From: Zea mays
Lineage: Eukaryota; Streptophyta; Magnoliopsida; Poales; Poaceae
NCBI RefSeq assembly: GCF_902167145.1
Contig: NC_050101.1
Coordinates: forward strand, 135,996,990 to 136,060,989
Length of the DNA stretch: 64,000 bases
Reading direction: 5' to 3'
The position numbers and the translations under genes are program-made. Positions 42,938 to 54,949 of the stretch are shown piece by piece (positions within the stretch are counted from its first letter, which is position 1; each line of letters opens with the position of its first letter). Under the pieces are notes generated by a model. That model searched no databases and was not told the origin of the DNA. It was given only the letters and a program-made list of their open reading frames with translations.

Positions 42938-45900
42938 TTAGACTGGATTTGAGAAAAGATAAGGGTATTCCCTCCTCAAGGAGTCCTCACTCTCCCAGGT
43001 AGCTTCCTCTTCTCCTTCTCTGCTCCACTGAACTTTACAGAGTTTCACCTCTGAGGTGCGGGTCTTTCTGACTGTTGAATCAAGAATCTTCACTGGTTTT
43101 TCACGGTACTGAAGATCTTTCTGAATCTGCATTGTCTCTTCTTTGAGGTGACTTTCTGGTGCTTGCAGGCATTTGCGGAGCTGGGATACGTGAAACACAT
43201 TGTGGATGTCGGACATGGATTCCGGTAATTCCAGACGGTATGCTGCGGGTCCTACCCTGCCAATGATGGGATAGGGACCTACAAAACACGGGGCTAGCTT
43301 CCCTTTTACTTGGAACCTCCTGACACCATGCATTGGAGAAACCTTGAGGTAGACGAAGTCTCCTTCCTCAAATCGGAGTTCCCTCCGCCTATTGTCTGCA
43401 TAACTCTTCTGCCGACTCTGAGCTTCAAGTAACCTTCTGCGGATCAGTGCGACTTTCTCTTCCGCCTCTTTGACAAAGGTAGGTCCTTCTAGTGCTTTTT
43501 CCCCCACGTTGGACCACATGAGAGGGGTCTGGCATTTCCGTCCATACAGTGCTTCGAATGGCGACATCTTGATGCTGGCCTGATAGCTATTGTTGTATGA
43601 GAACTCTGCGTAGGGTAGACTGGATTCCCAACTTCTATCAAAAGCTAGCACACATGCTCTTAACAGATCTTCAAGGACTTTGTTGACTCTTTCTATCTGC
43701 CCATCTGTCTGAGGGTGATAAGCGGTACTGAAATCTAGCTTGGTGCCCATAGCTTTCTGAAGGCTTGTCCAGAATTTGGATGTGAACTGGGTTCCCCTGT
43801 CTGACACTATCTTCCTTGGGATGCCATGGAGTCTGACTATCTCCTTGAGATAAATTCGGGCAAGGGTGGCTCCTCCAAAGGTAGTTTTCACTGGGATGAA
43901 ATGGGCTACCTTGGTGAGGTGTTCTATTATTACCTAGATGGAATCATTCCCTTTTTTGCGTCCGGGGCAGTCCGGTTACGAAGTCCATGCCTATTTCTTC
44001 CCACTTCCATTCAGGTATCGGGAGGGGTTGTAATAGGCCTACAGGTTTTTGGTGTTCGGCCTTCGTCCGTTGGCAGATGTCACATCGGGCCACATACTGA
44101 GCTATTTCTTTCTTCATCCCTTTCCACCAGTATCTGGTTTTGAGGTCCAGGTACATCTTGGTAGTTCCTGGGTGGATGGAGTAGGCCGAGTCGTGAGCTT
44201 CCTTGAGTAGGACTTCTCAGGCCTCCCCTTTTGGTACACACAGACGATATTTGAACCAAAGGACTCCTTGGTCATCTGTCCTGAGGTCCGGGAGTTGTTC
44301 CTTGCGGGCTTTCTCCACAAGTCTTGTTGTCTCTGAGTCTAGACGTTGAGCTTTGCATATGAGGTCTTCCAGCATTGGTTTGACTTCGAGACTGTCGTTG
44401 TTTCCTAGACATGTATTTAGTTACGCTGATTCTTTCTTCCAATCCTCTAAAAAGTTGGTTCCTTTTATTCCGAATGGTTTTCGACTGAGGGCGTCGGCTA
44501 CCACGTTGGCCTTCCCGGGGTGATAGTGAATTTCTAGGTCATAATCCTTGATCAGCTCTAACCATCTACGCTGATGGAGGTTGAGATCTGGTTGAGTGAA
44601 TATATACTTCAGACTTTTGTGATCGGTGAAAATGTGGCATTTGTTTCCGATTAGGTAATGCCTCCATATCTTCAAGGCATGCACTATGGCTACCAATTCC
44701 AAATCATGGGTGGGGTAATTCTGTTCGTGCGGCTTGAGTAGGCGCGATGCGTAAGCAATGACTTTCTCGTTTTGCATTAGCACACACCCTAAGCCTTGCC
44801 TCGAGGCATCACAGAAGACGACAAAATCTTGATGAATATCTGGCAGTGACAGAACGGGTGCTGTTGTGAGTTTCTCCTTTATGACCTGGAAACTCCCTTC
44901 ACATTTTGGGGTCCACACAAATTTATGGTCTTTCTTGAGAAGTTCTGTCATCGGTCTTGCTATGCTGGAGAATCCTTTGATGAAGCGGCGGTAATACCCT
45001 GCCATTCCTAGGAAGCTTCGAACTTTACTGACGTTGGTTGGTTGCCTCCATTTTGATACTGCTTCCACCTTGGAAGGGTCCACTTCTATCCCTTCTGCGG
45101 TTAAGATATGCCCAAGGAAGGCTATCTTTTCCAACCAGAATTCACATTTATTGAGTTTAGCATAAAGTTGGTGTTCTCTGAGTTTTCCGAGGACGATCCG
45201 AAGGTGACGCTTATGGTCTTCGCGGTTCTTGGAGTAGATAAGGATGTCGTCAATGAAGACTACGACAAACTTATCTAGCTCTTCCATAAACACTTTATTC
45301 ATGAGGTTCATGAAAAAGGCGGGTGCGTTTGTCAGTCCGAACGACATCACTATGAATTCATATTGCCCGTACCGGGTGACAAATGCAGTCTTTTGGATGT
45401 CTGCTTCCTTGATCCTCAATTGGTGGTAACCAGACATTAGGTCTATCTTGGAGAAGTACTTGGCTCCTTGAAGCTGATCGAAGAGGTCGTCAATCCGAGG
45501 AAGTGGATACTTGTTCTTGATGGTAACTTCATTTAACGATCGGTAATCAATACACATCCTCATGCTTCCATCTTTCTTAGAGACGAACAGGACTGGTGCT
45601 CCCCAAGGTGATGAGCTGGGACAAATGTATCCCTTTTGCTGAAGATCTGCGATTTGAAGCTTCAGTTCTGCTAACTCGGTCGGAGCCATGCGGTATGGTC
45701 TCTTTGCGATGGGTGCCGTTCCAGGGATCAGATCTATGTAGAACTCCACTTCTCTTTCTGGTGGCATTCCTGGCAATTCTTCTGGAAATACATCCATGAA
45801 TTCTTCTACTACTGATATACTTTCCGTTGCTAGATTGAACATCATTGGGTTACTGGCGGGTGGCTGTGCCTGACAAGAGACTGACTTTCCCTGCTGGTCG

Positions 45901-46236
45901 GTGAGGAGGACTGTCTTGTCTGCGCAACTGATGATGCCTTTGTGTTTAGTTAGCCAATCCATCCCTAGGATCACATCAATTCCTTTGGATGGCAAGACGG
46001 TTAAGTCTGCCAGGAATACTACCCCACTTAAAAGGATCTGACTTGGGAGCATTTGAGCTGGCATAGAAGGTCGGACCCTGGGTTCGGGTGACCAAGGGAA
46101 TCTCTAGAGGAGTAGAGGGAATGCCATACTTTTCCACAAAACTAGTGGCTATGAAGGAGTGGGATGCTCCAGAATCGAAAAGTACGATAGCGGGAGTAAA
46201 TTCAATAAGGAACTCACCGAGTACTACTCCCGTAGC
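42938..46236 (-). pseudogene. Chromovirus pol, decayed (protease-RT-RNase H-integrase-chromodomain)
   Basis: The protease DSG motif (LFDSGASHSFIA, about 46150-46190) follows the gag stop in the same frame; a frameshift near 46070-46110 shifts to the frame open at 44421-46064. That segment has LGMDWLTKH, the RT core ([25 protein letters not shown]) and RNase H ([25 protein letters not shown]). Stops follow at 44421-44423 (TAA) and about 44217 (TGA). The integrase zinc region (CDICQRTKAEH) is at 43944-44156. Near 43935 a Trp codon is changed to TAG. The integrase core is open at 42938-43891 (SDRGTQFTSKF, AYHPQTDGQIERVN) and ends in a chromodomain (CKVQWSREGEEEATWESED, about 42960-43040). At least four lesions, so it encodes no functional polyprotein. 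Confidence 0.92.
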
Positions 46237-47376
46237 CTACTGAGCTTCCTGGGCATCGACGTGATTTACTCGTGCCCTTCCTTGGTACGGAGCCTTGTTC
46301 TCCTGGCTGACGGCGGAGGGTGCCTTGGGGGCAGATGCCGAGGTATTCTTGGGGCCATTCACCGAGTTGGAGTAGGCGGGTCCTGGTGGCTTCAGATGCG
46401 GACATTTGTTCTTGAAGTGACTGGGATCACCGCAGTGCAAACATGCATTTGCCGGGAGTTGGTTGCTTGCCACTGAGGGGGAATGGAAAGAGCTCTGACT
46501 CTGCTGGCTGAATCGTGACGGAGTGGGTCCAGCTGGTCTACTGAAGTTTGGCCCCTTGGGTGGAAACCCAAATGATCGAGTCTTCTGGTGCCGGTCCTGC
46601 TGCTGTGCCCGGAGAACCTGGAACTTCCTTTTGAGATGCCCCTTTTCTTCCTCCTTTGCCCTTTCAACTTGCATGGCCTTGTTGGAAAGGTGAGAGAAAT
46701 TGAGGAAGTCTTGGCTAGCCAGAATTGTCTTGAGTTCTGGCCTGAGTCCCTTCAGGAAACGGGCCATCTTCTTGCCCTCGGTACTAACATCATCTGGCAC
46801 GTAGTGGGCTAACTCTGTGAACTTGTGCACATATTCGCTGACAGATCTTCCGTCTTGAGTTAATTCTCGGAACTCGTCCTCCTTAAGCTGTACAAGTCCT
46901 TGGGGCACATGGTGCTCCTGGAAAGCTGCTTCAAATTCCGCCCAGGTAGCATCTCTGATGGTGACGTTGAAGGTGTCCCACCAGGCTAAGGCCATCCCAG
47001 AAAGTTGGTGGGCAGCCAGTTGAACACGCTGATTTTCTGGGCAACCAATGGCTTCCAGCTTCCTTTTGATCGTGCGCATCCAATCGTCTGCATCGAGGGG
47101 GTTGCTTGATCCGGCGAACGTGGGAGGTTTGAGTCTCAGGAAATCCCCCATTTTGTCTTGTGGTATTCCACCATTCGGCCGTTGATTTTCCAGATTTCGA
47201 GTGAGGACCTCGATGAGTCGGGTTTGATTGGCTAGAACTTGGGCTAGGTCTAAGGGTAGTGGTGGAGGAGCGGGGAGGTGGGTTTCACTTTCCTCTCTAA
47301 CGGCTTCCCCTTCAGCTCTCAGGGGAAACCCTGCTCCAATCCCGGAGGCGGTAGGCGTGGTTTTATCCGAAGCCAT
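46237..47376 (-). CDS. Chromovirus gag
   Basis: Capsid/nucleocapsid protein of the gypsy element, about 379 residues from the start I prefer (MASDKTTPT at 47376). An in-frame ATG at 47427 would add 17 residues. The capsid core reads FAGSSNPLDADDWMRTIKRK, LSGMALAWWDTF and FRELTQDGRSVSEYVHKFTE. A zinc knuckle CLHCGDPSHFKNKC lies near the C-terminus. It ends in TAG at 46237-46239, directly followed in the same frame by protease sequence, so pol could in principle be reached by readthrough. The frame is intact, unlike pol. Confidence 0.9.
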   Translation of the reverse strand: MASDKTTPTASGIGAGFPLRAEGEAVREESETHLPAPPPLPLDLAQVLANQTRLIEVLTRNLENQRPNGGIPQDKMGDFLRLKPPTFAGSSNPLDADDWMRTIKRKLEAIGCPENQRVQLAAHQLSGMALAWWDTFNVTIRDATWAEFEAAFQEHHVPQGLVQLKEDEFRELTQDGRSVSEYVHKFTELAHYVPDDVSTEGKKMARFLKGLRPELKTILASQDFLNFSHLSNKAMQVERAKEEEKGHLKRKFQVLRAQQQDRHQKTRSFGFPPKGPNFSRPAGPTPSRFSQQSQSSFHSPSVASNQLPANACLHCGDPSHFKNKCPHLKPPGPAYSNSVNGPKNTSASAPKAPSAVSQENKAPYQGRARVNHVDAQEAQ

Positions 47377-47594
47377 CTGCCAGGGAAGAGAGTCACTATT
47401 ATGCACATGCAAATTGTTTTCAACCAAGTTATTTTATTCATTACACCATCACATTACAAGCATAAGACTACTACAGGTGGAACTACACGAGAGCGTTCCC
47501 CGAGGTACTACCGAACTCCTTCTCTAAGGTGTCCCCAAATTCCTTGAGAAGATCATCAAGGCTTGCTAGGGATATATCCTCGTCGTCGGACCAA

Positions 47595-48341
47595 TCATCT
47601 ATTCTGGGGGGGAGGTAGGGCTAGAGGGGTCTTCTTCTGCTTCTTCTCTGTTTGGCATCCTCGGTTGGTGGTCTTCTTCTGGATTTTCTTTTTGGGGGCG
47701 AGCTTCTTAAGCTTCTTGTCATAGTCCATCTTCAAGGTTCGATAGGCCTCACGGGTGTTGGCTTCCTCGCCTTCTGCTATGTCGAGACTCTCCTGGAGGG
47801 ATGCCTTCTCTTGCTTAAGCTCTTTGACTTGCTGCTCTAGGCTTTCCACTCGGGAGTTTAGGTGGGTGCAGTGGGAGGAGAGCTCATCGTAGTGGTTGTC
47901 GAGGGTGTGGAGGTATCCGGCCATGTAGACAATAGTGGGGTCATCTTCTGTGGGATCTCCTCCTGACAGAGCCTGGAGTCTTTTCCTCCAGGTGGGGGTG
48001 TTTTTGTTGCTGGGTGGGAAATATCGGAGGGGGATCTCAGAGATCTCTCGGCTATAGTTTTGGCACAGTTGTTTAAGGGCTTTTCGGGCAACGCCCTGGC
48101 AAGTGTCTGGGAAGCGGTGCCCGATGAAGGTAATTTGGAAGGGAGGGTGGTTTGGGTAGTTCCGGCTTTCTCCCAAGTAGACCGCCATAGAGCACTTTTC
48201 TATTCCATTTTCACGGTACTCCTTCCAGACATATTCGGGCTTCTTGCGGATCCCCATGCGTAGCGCGCAACTCCGAAGAAGGTGAGGAAAGCCTTCCTCC
48301 TCTGAGCAATAGGATGTCCTAATCACCCAGGGGTTTTCCAT
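47595..48341 (-). CDS. Extra ORF upstream of gag in the chromovirus (unknown function)
   Basis: A 248-codon intact frame between the PBS (48472-48483) and gag, on the element's sense strand. The N-terminal half is a compact-looking, Trp/Tyr/Cys-containing region (for example KCSMAVYLGESRNYPNHPP, FQITFIGHRFPDT). From about residue 150 there is a coiled coil (LNSRVESLEQQVKELKQEK), followed by a Lys-rich tail (KKLAPKKKIQKKTTNR). Standard Ty3/gypsy elements start with gag. Ogre-type elements have an upstream ORF1, but in another lineage, and I see no clear link. It ends about 220 bases before gag. I do not know its function. Confidence 0.75.
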   Translation of the reverse strand: MENPWVIRTSYCSEEEGFPHLLRSCALRMGIRKKPEYVWKEYRENGIEKCSMAVYLGESRNYPNHPPFQITFIGHRFPDTCQGVARKALKQLCQNYSREISEIPLRYFPPSNKNTPTWRKRLQALSGGDPTEDDPTIVYMAGYLHTLDNHYDELSSHCTHLNSRVESLEQQVKELKQEKASLQESLDIAEGEEANTREAYRTLKMDYDKKLKKLAPKKKIQKKTTNRGCQTEKKQKKTPLALPPPQNR

Positions 48342-48471
48342 CTGGTAGACGAAAAGAAAGGTCTATTAATGTGGGGGAAAAGGGGAAAGAGTGTTTCTTG
48401 GGGGGTAAGAGGTGTTTTCTTGTTAAGGCAACCTTTAAGGTCAGGGTTGTGGTCTACGGCCAGTCCTATAG

Positions 48472-48483
48472 CCTCTGATACCA
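48472..48483 (-). other. Primer-binding site of the chromovirus
   Basis: On the minus strand TGGTATCAGAGG lies 2 bases inside the 5' LTR. It matches the initiator Met-tRNA primer site in the first 11 bases. Confidence 0.85.
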
Positions 48484-48485
48484 CC

Positions 48486-51308
48486 TGAAGCGTCCCGATC
48501 CTTTGGGACTCAAATGTGATACAATTACTAGTCCCAGGAGGCTAGTAACCACATTCATTACTTCAAATAGTTACAGAGTCTCAATAATGTTATTACAATA
48601 CCGGGGGATACAAGGTCAAAAGTGAGTCGAAAAACATAAAGCGCAGTGGAAGATAAAATAGCCCAGGCCACAGGCAGAACTGGGTGAAGACACAGCCCCA
48701 TCAATCAAGCATAGCAGAAAAGAAGTCTTCAGCTGCTGAAAACATAAATAAATCTGGGTGAATACACTAGGTATTCCGCAAGCCCACCCGGCTCCCGTAA
48801 AGAGAAAGTGACCTATGTGGTACATGCTTTATATGGTGGAGTTGAAGTCACTCATACTTTTTCAGAGAAAGGCAGTATTCGCTGTTTATGGTTTTCCCAA
48901 GACAATAGAAGTAACACTTGCTTGACCACCACTGAGCTTCCCGCTCCCGTGATACCACTTTCTTTTCAGAACATACACACACATTTCCCTGTTCCCGGTT
49001 GTAGTAGAAACACTAATTGTCATACCATACCAGACTCGTCCATACCAGTGGACACGGACTATTCGAATAGGTTTAGACTCTGCACAGAGGGGTACACTTT
49101 ACACACTAGTCCGGCTCTGCGATCTCATGGCCAATGAGACCCGAATCCGAAACTCTTTCCTTCCTTGTACGTCCGAACCTTAACGGTTATACCGGAAGGA
49201 GTTAGGCCACCGCCATGTCCAAACCGGACAAAACATTCCCCCTCCTTATCCTCCGGTGCTACCCCAGCCTTCATAACCCTGGGGTTGGACCGTACGAGTT
49301 TAGATCGAGTGTCTGCCCACACAGCCTCTAGTGGTTGTACTTTTTGTGAGTACAGGTAATGAAAGATGACAAACCGGTCCTTATACGAGAGGACAATCCT
49401 TCTGCTCATGCCTAAACCAGCTGAGCCAACACCTTAGGCCCTCCCCTAAACCAGGGAGTCCCTGATCATCCTACTCACCAGGTGATGAGGGTGAGTACCC
49501 TTCATCGCACACTTTTGGAAAACATGTCACTTGTACCCTTTTTACTTGCCCCATATCTTTTAATCAAAGTAATAGTTAATGCGGGCTCTCTCATGCTCAC
49601 CATGCAATTCGATTCCCATCCCATAATCCAGGCTTAGGCAGTGGTAGAGAGAAATAGGTAAATAATGCATCAAGGGAAGGATGGACTTGCCTTCGTCGAA
49701 GCTTTCCTGGCACAAGAGGTTTATCTCGGAGGGGTCGGGTTCTTGCCCTTCTTCCAGACCTAAGAGTTCCGGAGGATCGGATCCCTCTTCCGCTAATCAA
49801 ACACAGATAATAACAATACATCAAACATAGTGACCTTTGTGGGGTGTGCAAATTTTTATACTTTATTATTTTTGTGCCCTATAATTTATTTAGACAATTT
49901 TTGGTGCATAAAATATTAGCATCTAAATATATATGTGAAAATGGGAAAAAGAAAAAGGGAAAAGAAAAAGAGAATGGGTTTTCCAGCGAGCTGGGCCGGG
50001 GGGGATTTTGGCCCAGAAGGAGCAAGCGCGAGCGGGCGGGAGCGCTTTCGGCCCACTTGGCCCAGCCGCGCGGGGTGACGGCGGGGGGAACGGCGCTGCG
50101 GCGCGGGCCCGCACGCCAGAGAGAGGGGGAAGGGAACGACGTTAACGGCATGGAGGGAGGGGCGAGGGCTCGACCGGGGGCCGGTCGGCAGCGAGCCCCT
50201 GTGGCGGTTCTCCGCCGTCGGTCCGGTTTTGCGGTGGGAAAACGGTGGCGAAGCATGGGCGGGCGATGGGGGTCACGGGGGTAGGGCGAATTTCGCCTGC
50301 GGGGGCCTATGGCGGCCGGTCCGCGGCACGGTGGCGGGTGCCCGCGGCGGTGATGCCGCCGGTGAGGTTGCCGACCACAATAGCATGGGGGAAGTGGCGT
50401 CCCGTGACCGTGAGAGTGTGGCGGAGCTCTTGGCATAACTTAATTGAACGGAAGATCGCTAGAGAGGGAGAGGGGAGCTCACCAGAGCGATGAAGGGAGC
50501 ACGGCGGCGCTAGCTTGAACGGCTCGGGGACGAAGGCAGTGGGGGTGGCCGGAGCTGTGTGGCGAAGACGGGGCTCGGGCGGGTCCTTTTATAGGCGATC
50601 GGGGGAGGGAGGGGGATGGAGGAGACGACGAGCACCGACGAGCTCGCCATGATGGCGGGAATGGCGCTAACGCCGATGCGATGGCTCGGGCAGGCGGGGG
50701 GGGGGGGGGTGAGGGGTCGGCTCAAGCACAGTGGCAGGATTGTCGCGGAGGCTGGCGAGCATTAATGGCGAGGCGACGAGGCGAGGGGGCGCTCGGCGGC
50801 GGATGCGCCGGTGAGGGATGGGCGAGGGGGATGAAACTGACAAGTGGGCCCTGGCTGCCAGCGAGAGGAAGCGACGCGAGAGGGAGGGGGATGAGGCGCT
50901 GACGAGTGGGGCCCGGGTGTCAGCGGGAGGGAGCCGCGCGCGGGTTGGGCCGCCTGGGCCGGGGAGTGAGGAGGGGAAACACGGGCGCGCGCGGGTTGGG
51001 CCGGAATTCGGCCCAGCCGAGGGAGGGGGAGTTTTTCTTTTTCTTTTTCTTTTTCTTTTTCTAATTCTAATTCCTTTCTTCTCTTTTTTCTATTTTTGTT
51101 TCTTTTTTATTCTTTTTCTTTGGAGACCAAAAATATTTTCTAAGTGATCTTGAGTGAGAAACATAGTCTATGTGAGGTGCTCTAATTATTTCAAGTGTAT
51201 GCACATGAGAAGGGGTTCTAAGGGTAGGGTTAAGGGGGAAAGGTAAAATAAGGGGAGGAATTAGGAGGTTAGGGCTTCAAACCTTAGGTGGGATTTTGGG
51301 ATGTTACA
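48486..51308 (-). repeat. 5' LTR of the chromovirus
   Basis: Same ends as the 3' LTR (TGAAGCG...GATGTTACA) followed by the TAAAA duplication. TATA box CTATAAAAGG on the minus strand at 50585-50594. Differs from the other LTR by scattered substitutions, G-run lengths (for example near 41690/50080 and 50698) and the TTTTTC repeat number near 51035. Confidence 0.93.
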
Positions 51309-51313
51309 TAAAA

Positions 51314-51748
51314 CAAAACTAACTGATAAAGACAATTGTTGGTTGGGGATCTAGCGCTACTTCTGGACCTCCTAGGCGCCACATCTAGTTACCGGTACTA
51401 CTACAACGATGATGATATGGAATACCGGTCATAACATTCGCACTCATATCCCTCTATATATTCCCTTTATATTAACCACTACATATTTTATTCATCCTAA
51501 TCTAACTACTTTATTTTTCACTCTATAAATGCTATGCACAACAGCAGTACCGGAATGATGTGCAATAGCGAGGGGTGATGTGCGTGCGCTATATCTGGCA
51601 GAACACCGTAGCTACAACACGATACAATAGGGCATAACGTGCAGTGTTGCGCGTGCCACCGTTGCATATACGGGTTAGCAGGAGGACAGTATAGATAGTA
51701 TAAGATTGTCCGCATGAGCTGGTGTAAAATAGAGGATTTATATTAGAG
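51314..51748. other. Intergenic, no gene recognised
   Basis: Flank between the chromovirus and the Helitron 3' end; no coding region supported. Confidence 0.45.
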
Positions 51749-52109
51749 ACTAAGTCTGTGCCCGTGCGTTGCTACAGGAGTAAAAAAATTGTGTGAAACA
51801 TAGATACAGAACGACAAACATCACAATGACATACAAAATCCGTGTGGCAAACATTATCAATATCACTTGAAATTATTTCTAAAGAGTCATGTTGGCCTAG
51901 AACACAAGCAACACAAATTGCCTCAAACAACACAGAGCAGGTACACCAACTTGTGTTGTTGTTAGTTTTGTGTCTATGACCACACAACAACATAATGCTA
52001 ATTTGATAAAAAAGGCACACAGACACATAACTGGAACTGATCTCCAATTCTTAGATAAATTTCACAACAAAGCATTAGTACATGTTACACTCATAGCAAT
52101 GTTCATACA

Positions 52110-52388
52110 TCATAAGTTCACAGCCAAATAGAGATGTGCCACTGAATCCAAGGCATTGGCTTCCTCGACGACGGCACTGGCCACAACAACGACGACAAAT
52201 CCCACCTTGTTCATAGCTATGGCGGCTAGCTTTGCAGTAGTGGCGGCCTTCTCCATCTCCCTGGTGGCAGTGCGTGCTTCCTCGGCAGTGACTGCAGTGG
52301 CCCTCGTGGCGTCCAGAGCTTCAACCACGCCTAGCGTTGGGGAACCATGCCTCATCCCACTGTTATAATAATCTCCTTCCTCCCCCAC
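52110..52388 (-). pseudogene. Possible captured fragment, Ala-rich (unknown)
   Basis: Open frame in a GC-rich patch inside the Helitron, with an Ala/Thr-rich helix (EEARTATREMEKAATTAKLA). The opposite strand is also open. I cannot name the parent gene or be sure of the strand. Confidence 0.3.
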
Positions 52389-52951
52389 TCTTCATTGTAG
52401 CCATAAGCAGGTGGAGGGGCTATTGCTAATACCTGTTCAAAAATTAATAAAACATATTTCTTTTTCAAATATTGACGATTTTAGGAAATAAAGTGTATGT
52501 GCTAACTTCAATTTATAGATGGGATATCCTAGACTAAAACCTGGACTGTAGCTGCGGTTAATTAGTTTTACATGTTGTAATTGACTAAATGCAGCTCTTA
52601 TGATATTGAGCATAAAAGCAGGGATAAGTAGCAAGTACAAGGGTCTAGTAAGCCAGGTCAATTGTTTTCTGAAAAAACAAAGCGAAACAGTGGTCGCGAG
52701 ACTGATATGTTGGCTACCCAACTCAAGTTGTACCATAACTCAAGCACAACATGACAACATATCGAAATAAGAGAATAGGCCATGCTACCTAAGCCCGAGA
52801 AGTCCCACAGAAGTAGATCACTCACATAAGAAACAAATTTTGATCCTAGGAACAGTTAAAACATATTAAATACAGCTAAGAGGAACACTTGAAAAAGCAA
52901 CATGGTTCATGGCAACACGAATGGAAGGACAATAACAAAGCAATGCTTCAC

Positions 52952-53090
52952 CTTCAGCTGCTCAAGGGTAAAGCCTCTCCCAGCCCTTGACTTCATGTTG
53001 TACTTTAAAGTCTGGCATTGAACAATGGAGCAAAGAGGACCAACAGTCGGGCATGGGAATATCTTCACAACTTTCTTTTGCCGAGCAGTA
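52952..53090 (-). pseudogene. Captured exon of ribosomal protein eL13 (RPL13)
   Basis: Minus strand reads [20 protein letters not shown], then [20 protein letters not shown] and LEQLK, the conserved N-terminal segment of the 60S ribosomal protein eL13. It is followed by a GT donor (52950-52951). Only this exon is present; two Cys replacements (FPCPT, GPLCS, where R is usual) suggest decay. It lies inside the Helitron in its sense direction, so transduplication is the likely origin. Not expected to encode a functional protein. Confidence 0.8.
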
Positions 53091-53297
53091 TACAGAACAT
53101 AGCAGGGTCAAATTAGAAGTGTACAAGCAATTATTGAGTGAAAGCAAACTTTAATTTTGGTTTCTTCATCAATATCATAATAGTAGAATAGCAAGGGAAA
53201 ACAATGCATTGCAAAATCTTTAATTTTGGCTTAATAGGACTCTTTCTAAAATGTCCTTACATTTATGTCGTAACCTGCTGGCATGCTTCAATGTTTA

Positions 53298-54593
53298 TGA
53301 AAGTCGCCTAGAGGGGGGTGAATAGGGCGAAACTGAAATTTATAAAGTTAATCACAACTACAAGCTGGGTTAGCGTTAGAAATATAATCGGGTCCGAGAG
53401 AGAGGATGCAAAACAAATCACAAGCGAATAAAGAGTGTGACACGCGAATTTGTTTTACCGAGGTTCGGTTCTTGCAAACCTACTCCTCGTTGAGGTGGTC
53501 ACAAAGACCGGGTCTTTTTCAACCCTTTCCCTCTCTCAAACGGTCCCTCGGACCGAGTGAGCTTCTTCTTCTCAAACAATTGGAACACAAAGTTCTCGCA
53601 AGGATCACCACACAATTAGTGTCTCTTGCCTCAATTACAAGTGAGTTTGATCTCAAGAAAGATTGAGAAAGAAAAGAAGCAATCCAAGCGCAAGAGCTCA
53701 AAAGAACACAACAAATCTCTCTCACTAGTCACTAAGGCTTTGTGCGGAATTGGGAGAGGATTTGATCACTTGAGTGTGTCTAGAATTGAATGCTAGAGCT
53801 CTTGTAAGTAGTTGGAAGGTGGAAAACTTGGATGACTTGAATGTGGGTGGTTGGGGGTATTTATAACCTCAACCACCAAACTAGCTGTTTGGTGGAGGCT
53901 GCTGTCGCATGGCGCACCGGACAGTCCGGTGCGCCACCGGACACTGTCCGGTGCGCCAGCCACGTCACCAGGCCGTTGGGTTCCGACCGTTGGAGCTCTG
54001 ACGTGTGGGTTCGCCTGGCTGTCCGGTGGTGCACCGAACAAGTCCTGTAGACTGTCCGATGTGCCACCTGCGCGTGCTCTGCTCCTCTGCGCGTGCTGGC
54101 GCGCATTTAATGCGTTGCAGTCGACCGTTGGCGCGAAGTAGCCGTTGCTCCGCTGGCTCACCGGACAGTCCGGTGTGCACCGGACATGTCCGGTGAATTA
54201 TAGCGGAGCGGGAATCCGAAGCTGGCGAGTTCAGAGTCGCTCTCCTCTGGAGCACCGAACACTGTCCGGTGTGCACCGGACATGTCCGGTGAATTATAGC
54301 GAAGCGCCTCTGAAAATTCCCGAAGGTGCGAAGTTTGGCTTGGAGTCCCCTGGTGCACCGGACACTGTCCGGTGACACACCGGACAGTCCGGTGCGCCAG
54401 ACCAGGGCTGCCTTTGGTTGTCCCTTGCTCTTTTGGTTGAACCCATTTCTTGGTCTTTTTATTGGCTAAGTGTAAACCTTTGGCACCTGTATAACTTATA
54501 GACTAGAGCAAACTAGTTAGTCCAATTATTTGTGTTGGGCAATTCAACCACCAAAATCATTTAGGAAATAGGTGTAAGCCTAATTCCCTTTCA
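53298..54593 (-). repeat. Solo LTR of an Opie/Ji-like copia element
   Basis: A 1296-bp LTR with TGAAAGTCGCC...CCCTTTCA ends, homologous to the LTRs at 15768 and 23894 but more diverged. Flanks GTTTA (53293-53297) and ATTTA (54594-54598) fit a 5-bp target duplication with one change. No internal sequence is present, so unequal LTR recombination is inferred. TATA box near 53859-53867. The palindromes CCGGACAGTCCGG, CCGGACACTGTCCGG and CCGGACATGTCCGG recur at about 53916-53953, 54162-54194, 54263-54290 and 54356-54390. Confidence 0.9.
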
Positions 54594-54949
54594 ATTTACA
54601 TTACATGTCTACTATAATGCAGTAAACTAATTGTTTATGTTTCTCAGTTTTTCATAGGAACAATAAGCTACATACTTGGGGGTGCTGATTAAGCAAAATA
54701 ATAGTTATGGAGAAGTTGGATCTAGCACAACTTTGGAAAGAACTATCGCAACTTAATGCAGTCTGCAGGTAAGCCCATCAGTAATAATATGTAACCATAT
54801 TAGGTGCTTCTACGTTGGATACAGTTTACAATCTTGCTTACGATCTCTTGAACAAGGAGTATGTATTTGTTACATATATATTATAGCAACCTTTCCATCT
54901 GTTTCAAACAACATGATTCATGCTTAGGCATATACATCACCCAATTATG

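Larger units (their letters stand above)
40089..51308 (-). mobile_element. Complete Ty3/gypsy chromovirus (Tekay/Del-like), TSD TAAAA
   Basis: An 11.2-kb element with ~2.8-kb LTRs at 40089-42901 and 48486-51308 and a perfect 5-bp target duplication TAAAA (40084-40088 and 51309-51313). Read on the minus strand: 5' LTR, Met-tRNA PBS, an extra ORF, gag, then pol in the order protease-RT-RNase H-integrase-chromodomain, which is the Ty3/gypsy order. The C-terminal chromodomain places it among chromoviruses. Several stops and frameshifts in pol make this copy non-autonomous. The long LTRs are closely similar, with scattered substitutions and small indels in G and T runs. Confidence 0.95.
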
